NCBI RefSeq assembly: GCF_000369625.1
Contig: NZ_KB850112.1
Coordinates: forward strand, 97,194 to 161,193
DNA from: Acinetobacter variabilis
GTDB lineage: Bacteria > Pseudomonadota > Gammaproteobacteria > Pseudomonadales > Moraxellaceae
Direction of reading: 5' to 3'
DNA: 64,000 nt
Both the position numbers and the translations under genes were made by a program. The notes under the pieces are model-generated. The model was not told the origin of the DNA, made no database searches, and saw only the letters and a program-made list of their open reading frames with translations. Positions within the stretch are counted from its first letter, which is position 1. Each line of letters starts with the position of its first letter. Of the stretch, positions 50,593 through 59,798 are shown piece after piece.

Positions 50593-52259
50593 TGTTAGAC
50601 CAGCTTAAATCTGACCAGAATAGCAATAATGCTTTTAAAAAGCTGAATTCTGTAAAAGAACAATTGAAATCGATCCATTTACGCCAACTCTTTGCAGCAG
50701 ATTCTGAACGGTTTAACCAATACTCGGTGCAATTTGAGCAGGTAGTTTTTGACTATAGCAAACATAGAGTCAATCATGATGCTGTGCAGCATCTGATTGA
50801 ATGGGCAGAGACACAAAATCTAAGATCCTGGATCGGGTCTTTATTTTCCACTCAGACGATTAACTATACTGAACAACGCGCAGCTATGCACTGGGCCTTA
50901 CGTTTGCCGAAAGAGGACCAGCAGCATGAAGATCTGGCAGCTGAAGTTCATGCTCAGCTAGACCGTATGTATGCTTTGGTCGAGCAGATTCATGCCGGAC
51001 AACGCCGTGGCGCTACCGGTGAAGTCATTCAGGATGTAGTGAATATCGGGGTAGGGGGATCTGACTTAGGGCCGTTAATGGTTAGTCATGCGCTCTCGGA
51101 TTTCAAATATCAATCTGCCAAGCCACTGAATGTACATTTTGTTTCGACGATGGATGGTAGTCAGCTATCTGAATTGCTTCATCAGTTACGTCCAGAAACC
51201 ACGCTTTTTATTATTTCTTCCAAGTCATTTGGAACGATTGATACCTTATCCAATGCTCAAACAGTACGTTTATGGCTGGAAAAATCTTTAGGCCAACATC
51301 CTTCTATCGTGAAGCATCATTTTATTGGGGTATCCACTAAACCTGAAAAAATGACAGCCTGGGGAATTGCACCCGAAAATCAGCTGTTGTTATGGGATTG
51401 GGTCGGTGGGCGTTATTCTCTCTGGTCGTGTATTGGTTTGCCGATTGCACTCAGTATTGGAGTGGACGGTTTTAAACAACTGCTTGCTGGTGCTTATGCC
51501 GTGGATCAGCATTTCCAGTACAAGCCTCTGGAACAGAATATTCCAGTATTAATGGGCTTACTGGGTGCCTGGAATACGAATTTTCTGGATATTCAGACCC
51601 ATGCCATCTTGCCTTATGATGGACGTCTGAAATATTTTGCATCTTATTTGCAGCAGCTGGAAATGGAGTCTAATGGTAAATCCATCCAGCGCAATGGTGA
51701 AAAAGTTCAGCTCGACACTTGTCCAATTATTTGGGGCGAAGTTGGACCAAACGCCCAACATGCCTTCTACCAGCTGTTACATCAAGGTACTCAAGCAGTC
51801 AGCTGCGATTTTATCGCCCCAGTGAAGCGTTATAACAGTCAACAATATACCTACGTCGATAATGCTGATGCTTTGATCGAACAGCATCATTTGGCTTTAT
51901 CTAATTGTCTGGCACAATCACGTTTACTGGCATTTGGTAATGAAGCGCTGGATCAAAACGAATTGGCGAGCTTGCCGGCTTATAAGCAGTATGAAGGCAA
52001 TCAGCCGAGCAGTACCTTGTTACTGCAAGAGCTGAATCCCTATAGTCTGGGGATGCTGATTGCATTGTATGAGCATAAGGTGTTTGTTCAGTCGGTGTTG
52101 TGGAACATCAACCCATTTGATCAATGGGGCGTAGAAAAAGGCAAGGAAATTGCCAATCAGTTATTGCCGATCCTTAATGGCGAACAGAGCGATCTGGATA
52201 GTCTGGATGGTTCAACCCAAGGTTTAATTAAAATTCTGTTAGGAAAGTCACATGGCTAA
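50592..52259 (+). CDS. pgi: Glucose-6-phosphate isomerase
   Basis: It interconverts glucose-6-phosphate and fructose-6-phosphate in the cytosol (gpi in K-locus naming). The 555-residue protein has [33 protein letters not shown], and [19 protein letters not shown] (the family signature), with the C-terminal [10 protein letters not shown] segment containing the catalytic Lys. It overlaps the ugd stop by one base and galE by 8 bp. Confidence 0.97.
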   Translation: MLDQLKSDQNSNNAFKKLNSVKEQLKSIHLRQLFAADSERFNQYSVQFEQVVFDYSKHRVNHDAVQHLIEWAETQNLRSWIGSLFSTQTINYTEQRAAMHWALRLPKEDQQHEDLAAEVHAQLDRMYALVEQIHAGQRRGATGEVIQDVVNIGVGGSDLGPLMVSHALSDFKYQSAKPLNVHFVSTMDGSQLSELLHQLRPETTLFIISSKSFGTIDTLSNAQTVRLWLEKSLGQHPSIVKHHFIGVSTKPEKMTAWGIAPENQLLLWDWVGGRYSLWSCIGLPIALSIGVDGFKQLLAGAYAVDQHFQYKPLEQNIPVLMGLLGAWNTNFLDIQTHAILPYDGRLKYFASYLQQLEMESNGKSIQRNGEKVQLDTCPIIWGEVGPNAQHAFYQLLHQGTQAVSCDFIAPVKRYNSQQYTYVDNADALIEQHHLALSNCLAQSRLLAFGNEALDQNELASLPAYKQYEGNQPSSTLLLQELNPYSLGMLIALYEHKVFVQSVLWNINPFDQWGVEKGKEIANQLLPILNGEQSDLDSLDGSTQGLIKILLGKSHG

Positions 52260-53268
52260 AATTCTGGTCACCGGTGGGGCAGGCTATATTGGTTCACATA
52301 CCTGTGTGGAATTATTAAATGCCGGGTATGAGGTCATCGTTTTAGATAATCTCTGCAATAGCGCTGCTGAGTCTTTAAATCGGGTGCAACAGTTGACCCG
52401 GAAAAGCCTGACCTTTGTTGAAGGGGATATCCGGGATGTCCAGTTACTGGATCAAGTCTTTCAGCAAAATAGTATTGATGCAGTGATTCATTTTGCCGGT
52501 CTGAAAGCGGTCGGAGAAAGCCAGCAAATACCATTGGCTTATTTTGACAATAATATTGCCGGTTCAATCAGCCTGGTTCAGGCGATGCAGCGCGCGCAAG
52601 TTTTTAAACTGGTGTTTAGTTCCTCAGCAACGGTGTATGGCGAAAATAATCCTTCCCCTTTAAATGAAGAAATGCCTACCGGAATGCCGACCAATAACTA
52701 TGGTTATACCAAGCTGATTGTTGAGCAGCTGTTAGAAAAGTTGTCTGTGGCGGATGAACGTTGGTCGATTGCCTTATTACGTTATTTTAATCCAGTCGGC
52801 GCGCATAAAAGTGGCCAGATTGGCGAAGATCCACAAGGTATTCCCAATAACCTGATGCCTTTTGTGACTCAAGTGGCAGTCGGTCGTCGTGAAAAGCTAT
52901 CTATTTTCGGTCATGATTATGACACGGTGGATGGTACGGGTGTGCGGGACTATATTCATGTGGTGGATCTGGCCAATGCACATTTATGTGCCCTCAATAA
53001 TCGTCTAACTGCGCAAGGTTGCCGTGCTTGGAATATTGGTACAGGTAATGGTATTTCAGTGCTACAAGTTAAAGATACGTTTGAGCAAGTGAATGGTGTG
53101 GCGATTGCATTTGAATTAGCCCCTCGTCGTGAAGGCGATGTGGCCACCTGTTTTGCAGACAATACCCGTGCAGTCCAAGAGTTGGGCTGGCAACCTCAGT
53201 ATGGTTTAGAGGACATGCTCGCTGACAGCTGGAACTGGCAGAAGCAGAATCCGAATGGCTATCGTTAA
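52252..53268 (+). CDS. galE: UDP-glucose/UDP-GlcNAc 4-epimerase
   Basis: An extended SDR epimerase of 338 residues; in K loci this position is gne1/galE and supplies UDP-Gal or UDP-GalNAc. The NAD motif is [17 protein letters not shown], followed by FSSSATVYG and the catalytic Tyr-Lys pair in [13 protein letters not shown] residue-size gate that would separate UDP-Glc from UDP-GlcNAc use cannot be judged without a structure. It ends at a strong bidirectional terminator. Confidence 0.93.
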   Translation: MAKILVTGGAGYIGSHTCVELLNAGYEVIVLDNLCNSAAESLNRVQQLTRKSLTFVEGDIRDVQLLDQVFQQNSIDAVIHFAGLKAVGESQQIPLAYFDNNIAGSISLVQAMQRAQVFKLVFSSSATVYGENNPSPLNEEMPTGMPTNNYGYTKLIVEQLLEKLSVADERWSIALLRYFNPVGAHKSGQIGEDPQGIPNNLMPFVTQVAVGRREKLSIFGHDYDTVDGTGVRDYIHVVDLANAHLCALNNRLTAQGCRAWNIGTGNGISVLQVKDTFEQVNGVAIAFELAPRREGDVATCFADNTRAVQELGWQPQYGLEDMLADSWNWQKQNPNGYR

Positions 53269-53290
53269 AATCTTTATAGCGATATAAATA

Positions 53291-53326
53291 AAAAATGGGA
53301 GCTTTTGATGAACAGCTCCCATTTTT
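53291..53326. terminator. Bidirectional terminator between galE and pgm
   Basis: A perfect 13-bp stem AAAAATGGGAGCT/AGCTCCCATTTTT with a 10-nt loop lies between the convergent galE and pgm genes and serves both. Confidence 0.9.
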
Positions 53327-53348
53327 TATTGTACTGTATGCGTGAAGA

Positions 53349-54719
53349 TTAACTCTGAATCAGTTGAGTCAATTCATCGACATAATCCTGCATTGGTCGG
53401 GGATTGTGATCCCGACGGCTTTCAATATTCAGACGCAATAGCGGTTCAGTATTCGATGCCCGCACATTAAAACGCCATGCACCAAAATTAAGGCTGACCC
53501 CATCGGTCTGATCGATCTCCGGCTGCTGATTGGCATAATGATCGAAAAGTTTTTGGATGGTCGCTTGGGTATCGGCGACTTTAAAGTTGATTTCACCACT
53601 GCATGGGAACTTGGCGATCATCTCCTCTACCAGAGAAGATAAAGATTGCTGTGTTTCTGATAATACGGTAATAGCCAGTAACCATGGAATCATGCCGCTA
53701 TCGCAATAGGCAAAGTCGCGGAAATAATGATGGGCACTCATTTCACCGCCATAGGCCGCATTATGTTCACGCATGACATCTTTAATAAAGGCGTGACCTG
53801 ATTTTGACTGAACCGTGATCCCTTGGTATTGCTCTACAATATCCAGTGTATTCCAGACTAGACGCGGGTCATGTACGATCTTTTCGTCAGATTGTTTTAG
53901 CAAGAAGGCCTGAGCCAGAAGACCAACAATATAATAGCCTTCAATAAACTGGCCTTTTTCATCGAACAGGAAGCAGCGGTCAAAGTCGCCATCCCAGGCA
54001 ATCCCCATATCCGCACCATGCTGAATGACCGCCTCACGAGTGCTGTCACGGTTTTCAACCAGAATTGGATTCGGGATACCATTTGGGAAGTTACCATCCG
54101 CTTCGTGATGAATTTTAATAAATTCGACAGGAATATTCAGTTCCTTGAACTTTGCCTCAATCGCATCAATCACATGACCTGCAGCACCATTACCGGCATT
54201 CACCACCAGTTTTAACGGGCGAACTTTTGCAGGGTCGATATATGTCATTAGATGATCGACAAATTCAGGCAGGATATTATATTTTTTGGTTGTGCCTTTT
54301 TCTGCAACCTCATTAAAAGTACCTGTTTCAGCCAGCGCTTGAATTTCTTTTAAACCTGTATCGGCACTGATCGGACGGGCATTTTCACGCACCAGTTTCA
54401 TGCCGTTATAGTCCATTGGGTTATGACTGGCAGTGACTTCAATACCACCTTGCACATCTAAGTGGAAGGCACCGAAATACACTTCTTCAGTCCCAGTCAT
54501 ACCTAAATCTAGAACATTCACGCCCGCATCATTTAAACCACGGATGGTGGCCTGCTTTAAGGCTTCACTGCTGAGGCGCACATCACAGCCCACAACGACT
54601 GTTTTAGGCTGGTAAATCTGAGCATAGGCACGGCCTATTTTATAGGCAATGTCTTCGTTAAGTTCTGTACCGAGTTTGCCACGAATATCATAGGCTTTAA
54701 AGCAAGTTAGTTTTGTCAT
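53349..54719 (-). CDS. pgm: Phosphoglucomutase/phosphomannomutase
   Basis: It interconverts hexose-6- and hexose-1-phosphates, giving glucose-1-phosphate for GalU. From the ATG at 54719 (AGGA upstream) it has 456 residues. The phosphoserine loop is [17 protein letters not shown], the metal loop [16 protein letters not shown], the sugar loop [12 protein letters not shown], and the C-terminal phosphate loop [15 protein letters not shown]. It is the usual right-hand gene of the K locus. Its leader carries a tandem octamer repeat. Confidence 0.96.
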   Translation of the reverse strand: MTKLTCFKAYDIRGKLGTELNEDIAYKIGRAYAQIYQPKTVVVGCDVRLSSEALKQATIRGLNDAGVNVLDLGMTGTEEVYFGAFHLDVQGGIEVTASHNPMDYNGMKLVRENARPISADTGLKEIQALAETGTFNEVAEKGTTKKYNILPEFVDHLMTYIDPAKVRPLKLVVNAGNGAAGHVIDAIEAKFKELNIPVEFIKIHHEADGNFPNGIPNPILVENRDSTREAVIQHGADMGIAWDGDFDRCFLFDEKGQFIEGYYIVGLLAQAFLLKQSDEKIVHDPRLVWNTLDIVEQYQGITVQSKSGHAFIKDVMREHNAAYGGEMSAHHYFRDFAYCDSGMIPWLLAITVLSETQQSLSSLVEEMIAKFPCSGEINFKVADTQATIQKLFDHYANQQPEIDQTDGVSLNFGAWRFNVRASNTEPLLRLNIESRRDHNPRPMQDYVDELTQLIQS

Positions 54720-54751
54720 GTAATCCTGCAATATCCCTCAAAAAAGGAAAA

Positions 54752-54783
54752 GATATAAAGATATAAAGATATAAAGATATAAA
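54752..54783 (-). repeat. Four tandem copies of an 8-bp repeat in the pgm upstream region
   Basis: GATATAAA is repeated four times exactly, followed by a partial GAT, starting 33 bp upstream of the pgm start codon. It lies where a promoter or 5' leader of pgm is expected. The rest of 54,784-54,954 has no gene and no clear transposon end. Confidence 0.9.
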
Positions 54784-54954
54784 GATGAGCATCTGGTAAG
54801 CACATCTTAGCTAAGCATTTTAACAGCCTGAATAAGTCTTTACTAAAAAATTACCGAAAGACATCCTTTATGGGGGGAATACTTCAATGTTTACAGTATT
54901 TTTCACCAACACACGATACATGTACAGCATTACTTTTAATCGTATTATCTAAGA

Positions 54955-56568
54955 TTAATTGAGTGGAGAATGCCCTAAGGTAGATAGGTGTCTGATAATA
55001 TTCTGCCGCCATAGCTCTATTTCATCCGAAGTATATTGCATGGATTCCTGTGACTTTTTAGGATGATGAATGGTTTTAAATGACCCCCATTCTGAAAGTG
55101 TTTCCTTAGTAGGCCAACGTAAAGAGCGTTTCACAATCATCCGTGTAAGTTCCTTAATGACCTCTTGACTAGGCTGTGTGTTAGCCTTCCATTGAATTAT
55201 TAGGGTAGAAATACTCTTCACGTGGTCATCAAGATCAATTTCAAAAATACTTAAAGCCTTGCCTTGATATTTGAATCTGAACTCAAGCAATGTTCGAGGC
55301 TGATCTTTATAGGTGTAGTGTAGCCGTGATTTACCTACCTTGGGTAAACGATGGTAATGTGGATCTTCGGAGTCTAATACGATAACCTTTGACTCATTTA
55401 AGCCCAGGATCATTTCTTTGAATGCGGTAAGGCCTTCACTGTAATATTCTAGATATTGCAGATCATCTGCGAGACCCATGAATTCACCTTGACCAATGGT
55501 TCCTAATATTGATGGTTCATCTGTCGCAACGACATCTGGATCATCAAAGGTACCTCGTTCTTCCCCATATGATCTGTTCATCCCCTTGTGTTTTATATAG
55601 CGTTTTGCGGTACGGATCGGTTGCTGAAAACTTAACAGTACTGGTTCAGATTTGATAATCACTGCACCCTTATCTGAACTTGCTTCCTGTAGATCATCAA
55701 TATCAGGTTCTTCTGGCATTTTTTCAATACGATAGCTACCTTTTGTTGAACTGTTCTTTCCATTCTGTTTTTGGATAAAGTGAGAGCTAGAAAACTCAAC
55801 CAGCTTAGGAAGTTTGGGTTGTATATTTTTAATTTCAAGAATTTCATTGATATAAATCTGATCTGATTCTTTTGAGTAATAGGCTTTTACCGTAATTTCT
55901 GTATTTCTTAAAGACGGACAACTAAAGTCGAAATTCCATTTCTCTCTTGATCTGTCTTGATATTTTTGTGAAATAAAGTGGGCGCCAATACTTTTATAGC
56001 AGGCTTTGATTTCACGATTAATCAGGATCCAAGAGAGAACACTGCGTATTTCAACAGAGTCATAGAGCGTAGAAGGAAAACTTTTTGACACTAATTCATG
56101 AATAATGTAATGATCTTTGGTTCTTTTTTGGACAAAGAACTCTGCATCCAAAAATTCTGGATTGAACACATTACGGGCAAAGTATGCATTATGAAAAAAC
56201 AAAGCACGGGCAAGTTCAAGCTTGGGCAAATGCACTAAGGTATTTTCATAGCGATGATCAAGATCAGTCATGATCTGAGACAACTGATTTTGTTTGCTAT
56301 AGATGTTGCATGTATTGTGCCAGCGTCTGAGATGTTCGATTTTATAAGTCAGAATGAGTGGCTCTGCCGATTTGTAATCTGGAGTTGGTTTTAAACATCT
56401 TTGACGTGCAAGTAAATGCATATTTGAAAATCTAACCCCGAGAGGATATTTTTTTTTCGACATCAGGTCGTTGAGTTGGAGTTCGATCATCCAAGCTTGG
56501 TTTTTTTGTTCTTTATAAATAGTCCCTATTGAACGAATAATGGCATTCTCAGGAAAGTTTTTCAGCAT
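54955..56568 (-). CDS. tnsE: Tn7-type transposition protein TnsE
   Basis: TnsE directs insertion into replicating DNA and conjugal plasmids by binding 3' recessed ends and the sliding clamp. At 537 residues the length matches Tn7 TnsE (538). Recognisable blocks are LPKLELARALFFHNAYFARNVF near residue 115, VATDEPSILGTI near residue 358, LPKVGKSRLHYTYKDQPR near residue 410 and the C-terminal HPKKSQESMQYTSDEIELW. It starts 2 bp after tnsD ends. It appears intact, so both Tn7 targeting routes are encoded. Confidence 0.88.
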   Translation of the reverse strand: MLKNFPENAIIRSIGTIYKEQKNQAWMIELQLNDLMSKKKYPLGVRFSNMHLLARQRCLKPTPDYKSAEPLILTYKIEHLRRWHNTCNIYSKQNQLSQIMTDLDHRYENTLVHLPKLELARALFFHNAYFARNVFNPEFLDAEFFVQKRTKDHYIIHELVSKSFPSTLYDSVEIRSVLSWILINREIKACYKSIGAHFISQKYQDRSREKWNFDFSCPSLRNTEITVKAYYSKESDQIYINEILEIKNIQPKLPKLVEFSSSHFIQKQNGKNSSTKGSYRIEKMPEEPDIDDLQEASSDKGAVIIKSEPVLLSFQQPIRTAKRYIKHKGMNRSYGEERGTFDDPDVVATDEPSILGTIGQGEFMGLADDLQYLEYYSEGLTAFKEMILGLNESKVIVLDSEDPHYHRLPKVGKSRLHYTYKDQPRTLLEFRFKYQGKALSIFEIDLDDHVKSISTLIIQWKANTQPSQEVIKELTRMIVKRSLRWPTKETLSEWGSFKTIHHPKKSQESMQYTSDEIELWRQNIIRHLSTLGHSPLN

Positions 56569-56570
56569 TA

Positions 56571-58103
56571 TTACACCTTAATAATCTGATCATATTGTAT
56601 GACCTGGTTGAGGAAGGTTCGGGTTTCTTTTGTCATTCTGTCTGTTGTTAAGCCAGCTTTTCTGAGTAACACCCACAAGGGGATAGACTCATTTTTGAGT
56701 TTATTTAGCAGAAGTTCACGTGATAAGCGCCGAATTTGATAGCAGCTAACATCCTCTTGGTATGTGCTTAGAAATTTTACGATTAATGGCAAGCTATCTA
56801 AATTCTTTTCAATAGTTGATGGGTTTTTTAATTGTTTGATCCACCAAGTTTTTGTCCGTCGAGGAGAGTCAAGATTATCGACTAATTTTTGATTTAAACG
56901 AAGTAAATATTTAACACCATCCCAATCACGTTGTCTCCAATTGACCTTTTTTCCAGAGGGAATAAATGGCATCTGTTTCTGACTGTTGGTCTCCATCAGC
57001 CACTTCTTATCATTACGGTACAGCCAAGCATAAAGTGCTGTATTCTGTTTTCTTGCTTCAATAATGGAATTTTGTGCTAAAGCTGTTAACCATGAATGGC
57101 GTTGAGCCTGGATAACCTCGGACTGTAAGTTTTCCTGTGAGGTGTCATTTGAAGGACGCATTGGGGTAGCATGGCAGGCTTTCACCTCTTTGAAGATATC
57201 TTGAAAAGACCAAGGACTTCCAGCATAAAATGCTTCAATTACAATTAAATGTTCTAAGTAGCTGAAGCTACGTCTATGCTTTCTAAAGATATTTTTAAGC
57301 CAACTATTTTCTGTGTCTATCTCACCTAGTCCATGTTGTACTAAAAATGACATAGACCAGCGTTGTATGATTTTCTGATAAATGAGTTCATATATGATGT
57401 GATGATTGCCTTTGACCATACCGTGCTTTGAGGCAAGGGTTTTATAGAAAAGCGTCCATTGCTGTAAGGTGGCAGAAGAGCTGTTTGCAAGTGAACAGAG
57501 TTCAGTGGCTTTTTGGGCAATCAAAATTTCGTCTGGGGATGCGGGTTCTTGTTCAAGTATTGGACAATTATCCACACAGGCGGCTTTGAATTCATGCTTA
57601 TGGATTGGTCTGTATTTCACACTACTATTAAGTAGCTTGCCATGTTGAGGGCAGCAAGTGACGCCTGGAACTTGCCATAGTCTTGACCAATACCATTCTC
57701 CATATATTTGTAATTGTTCGTCGAAACACTGAGGGCAATAGCGTAAGTATTCTGGAATACGAACTTTTGATGCATTCAACCCCACTGTTAAGTGTAAGGC
57801 ACCATGCGATGCTCCTTGCATGAATCGTAAGCAGTCCTGTCGTCTTTCTTTAGGAATAAAGAATGTATACAGTGGAAATAATGTGTGATGGTTAATGAGA
57901 TACATTACGTCATAGTGTGCTGAGGGTAGCCACTGTAGAATTTTGTCCAAATGAGAGGGAAGATCTACGGTCGCAGAAACTTTACGGTTCTGAAACACTT
58001 CATCGAGGAGCTGTTTGGGACTGGTAAGTGCTAAACGTATTCCAGCACGCGCTACAGTACTATATATCAGCTCATCGACATGAGGCATCGGAAAATTAAA
58101 CAT
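56571..58103 (-). CDS. tnsD: Tn7-type target selector TnsD (TniQ family)
   Basis: TnsD binds the 3' end of glmS and recruits TnsC. From the ATG at 58103 the protein has 510 residues (Tn7: 508) and begins FNFPMPHVDELIYSTVARAG, matching Tn7 NFPVPYSNELIYSTIARAG. The CCCH zinc finger is complete: Cys123, Cys126, Cys151, His154 (Tn7 Cys124, Cys127, Cys152, His155). Later blocks NSWLKNIFRKHRRSFSYLEH and YQIRRLSRELL are conserved. The frame opens at 58133 but the chosen start lies 4 bp after the tnsC stop. Intact. Confidence 0.93.
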   Translation of the reverse strand: MFNFPMPHVDELIYSTVARAGIRLALTSPKQLLDEVFQNRKVSATVDLPSHLDKILQWLPSAHYDVMYLINHHTLFPLYTFFIPKERRQDCLRFMQGASHGALHLTVGLNASKVRIPEYLRYCPQCFDEQLQIYGEWYWSRLWQVPGVTCCPQHGKLLNSSVKYRPIHKHEFKAACVDNCPILEQEPASPDEILIAQKATELCSLANSSSATLQQWTLFYKTLASKHGMVKGNHHIIYELIYQKIIQRWSMSFLVQHGLGEIDTENSWLKNIFRKHRRSFSYLEHLIVIEAFYAGSPWSFQDIFKEVKACHATPMRPSNDTSQENLQSEVIQAQRHSWLTALAQNSIIEARKQNTALYAWLYRNDKKWLMETNSQKQMPFIPSGKKVNWRQRDWDGVKYLLRLNQKLVDNLDSPRRTKTWWIKQLKNPSTIEKNLDSLPLIVKFLSTYQEDVSCYQIRRLSRELLLNKLKNESIPLWVLLRKAGLTTDRMTKETRTFLNQVIQYDQIIKV

Positions 58104-58107
58104 ACTG

Positions 58108-59784
58108 TTAACTCTCCCTGAGCCATTGCTCAATATCGAGCACGTACTCTGTGTGGTTTTTCAGATGTTGGTAAAAGGATAGGTGGGATTCTTTTTGACT
58201 GTATTGAAAACGTAAATCAGCACTTTCTAAGCGATGCCAAACTGCAGCAGTATTCGTGGATTTTCGAGTGGATTGAGGCGCCTTTTTCTGCTCTTCGTCC
58301 ATTACTTTTTCGAGATCATTTTCATCTTTGAGCCATTGCATGATCACTGGCAACAAAATTTGTATATCTGTATCTGGATAAGACTGAAAAGCTCGTTTAA
58401 TGATGTTGGGTAATAGATCTGATTGATAGCCCAATTCAATCAGTAGACGATGCATACGGATCGCCTGTGAATTGCCGTCATAGATATCGACATCATCTTT
58501 TTCGAAGTGTGCTTTTCTGATTTTCTCTTGTAAGTACAGGAGCTTTTTGTCGACTTCAGGAATAATTAAGTCTGAATACTGCGCAATTCTTGCAGGATCT
58601 CGACTAAGTAACGCCTCAATCATGGCATGGATTGGGATCATATCCTGCTCATAGGTGGTCTTCAGCAGTTTGATGGTGATACGCTCTATCCCAGTCTCAA
58701 TTGCTCGGATTTGAGCCAGTACAAACAGTTTAACAACGATATCAGGTATACCTTGTGACAGTTCATACCAACATTCTCGTATATCTTCAGACAGGGTTAG
58801 GTCTGCTTTGGTCAACCATTGGTATTTCCAAAGTGTATCTGTAAACCCCACCCATTCAGACTTGACGACTTGCTGGGTGTGAGGAGAAATAGTATTTTTT
58901 TCATTTTTAATCGGCTCCCATAATACAGCGCCAAATCCAATAGCTCTTCGGGCTGATCTGAAATCAGCATCAAATATAGGGCGGGCTTTTGGGGTTCCTA
59001 CCATTACGACTGGCAAACTGATGATATTGACAAGCGTGACGAAAAAATTAAGCATCTTTTTTTCACCACCAGACTTATTGACGCTTAAGTGCTGAATTTC
59101 ATCAATAATTAATAAGCCAATCGCATGTAGATTGGCGATTTGGCTCATCAGATGCATCAGAGTTTCAATGCCGTGCCTTTTAAGAGCATATTTTTTCTCA
59201 TAATCCGAACCAATAGCAGAATCCACGGCTCTAAAGAAATGCAGACATAAGCTTTTTAATGAACCATCGTGCGGACAGTCAATTTTAAGATAGGCAATTT
59301 GGGTAAAATTATATTTCTCATGAAAAATGACCTGAGGATATGTAGCTAGGATCCGATTTAATGTGGTGGTTTTTCCACTACCTGAACAACCAATGAAAGA
59401 CATACTTTTTGCGGTTGACTGGGCTGTTTTAAAGCGAAATGCATTAATTTCACCTGTCATCATCCGTTCGTAACCATTCTGCAGATGAGTGGCTAAATTA
59501 CCATTCTCAAGATTACGTGCGACATATCCATCACGAATCATAATTGCGATCTTTTGCTCAAGTGAATAGTGTCTTGAAATTGGAAGAAAGAAACTATTCA
59601 TTAGCTGAGCAATCAGGTGGCTTCTGACTACCCCAGGTTCATGTTTTTCAAGTGGACTGATGTCTACAGTACATTTCAAAGCCGTTTTAATATCGTTAAA
59701 ATCACGTATTGGCGGCAAGGCTTCAATGAGCGGGTTACCTTTGTATTGACCAAAGCTCGGTTGATAGATAGCTTTTACTTTCAT
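58108..59784 (-). CDS. tnsC: Tn7-type AAA+ regulator TnsC
   Basis: The ATP-dependent switch that links target complexes to the TnsAB transposase. The 558-residue protein (Tn7: 555) has Walker A GCSGSGKTT at residues 132-140 and Walker B LLIIDEIQHLS with Asp228-Glu229, followed by sensor-type MVGTPKARPIFDADFRSARR. The N-terminus NPLIEALPPIRDF matches Tn7 NPFIEALPPLQES. Start codon 15 bp after tnsB stop. Intact. Confidence 0.95.
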   Translation of the reverse strand: MKVKAIYQPSFGQYKGNPLIEALPPIRDFNDIKTALKCTVDISPLEKHEPGVVRSHLIAQLMNSFFLPISRHYSLEQKIAIMIRDGYVARNLENGNLATHLQNGYERMMTGEINAFRFKTAQSTAKSMSFIGCSGSGKTTTLNRILATYPQVIFHEKYNFTQIAYLKIDCPHDGSLKSLCLHFFRAVDSAIGSDYEKKYALKRHGIETLMHLMSQIANLHAIGLLIIDEIQHLSVNKSGGEKKMLNFFVTLVNIISLPVVMVGTPKARPIFDADFRSARRAIGFGAVLWEPIKNEKNTISPHTQQVVKSEWVGFTDTLWKYQWLTKADLTLSEDIRECWYELSQGIPDIVVKLFVLAQIRAIETGIERITIKLLKTTYEQDMIPIHAMIEALLSRDPARIAQYSDLIIPEVDKKLLYLQEKIRKAHFEKDDVDIYDGNSQAIRMHRLLIELGYQSDLLPNIIKRAFQSYPDTDIQILLPVIMQWLKDENDLEKVMDEEQKKAPQSTRKSTNTAAVWHRLESADLRFQYSQKESHLSFYQHLKNHTEYVLDIEQWLRES

Positions 59785-59798
59785 GGTTGTTCCTCACT

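Noticed and set aside
30795..54731. The capsule locus as cargo of the Tn7-like transposon
   Set aside because: The locus has the normal Acinetobacter gene order with its own terminators, and no Tn7-type end was seen on its far side; nothing in the sequence supports inclusion.
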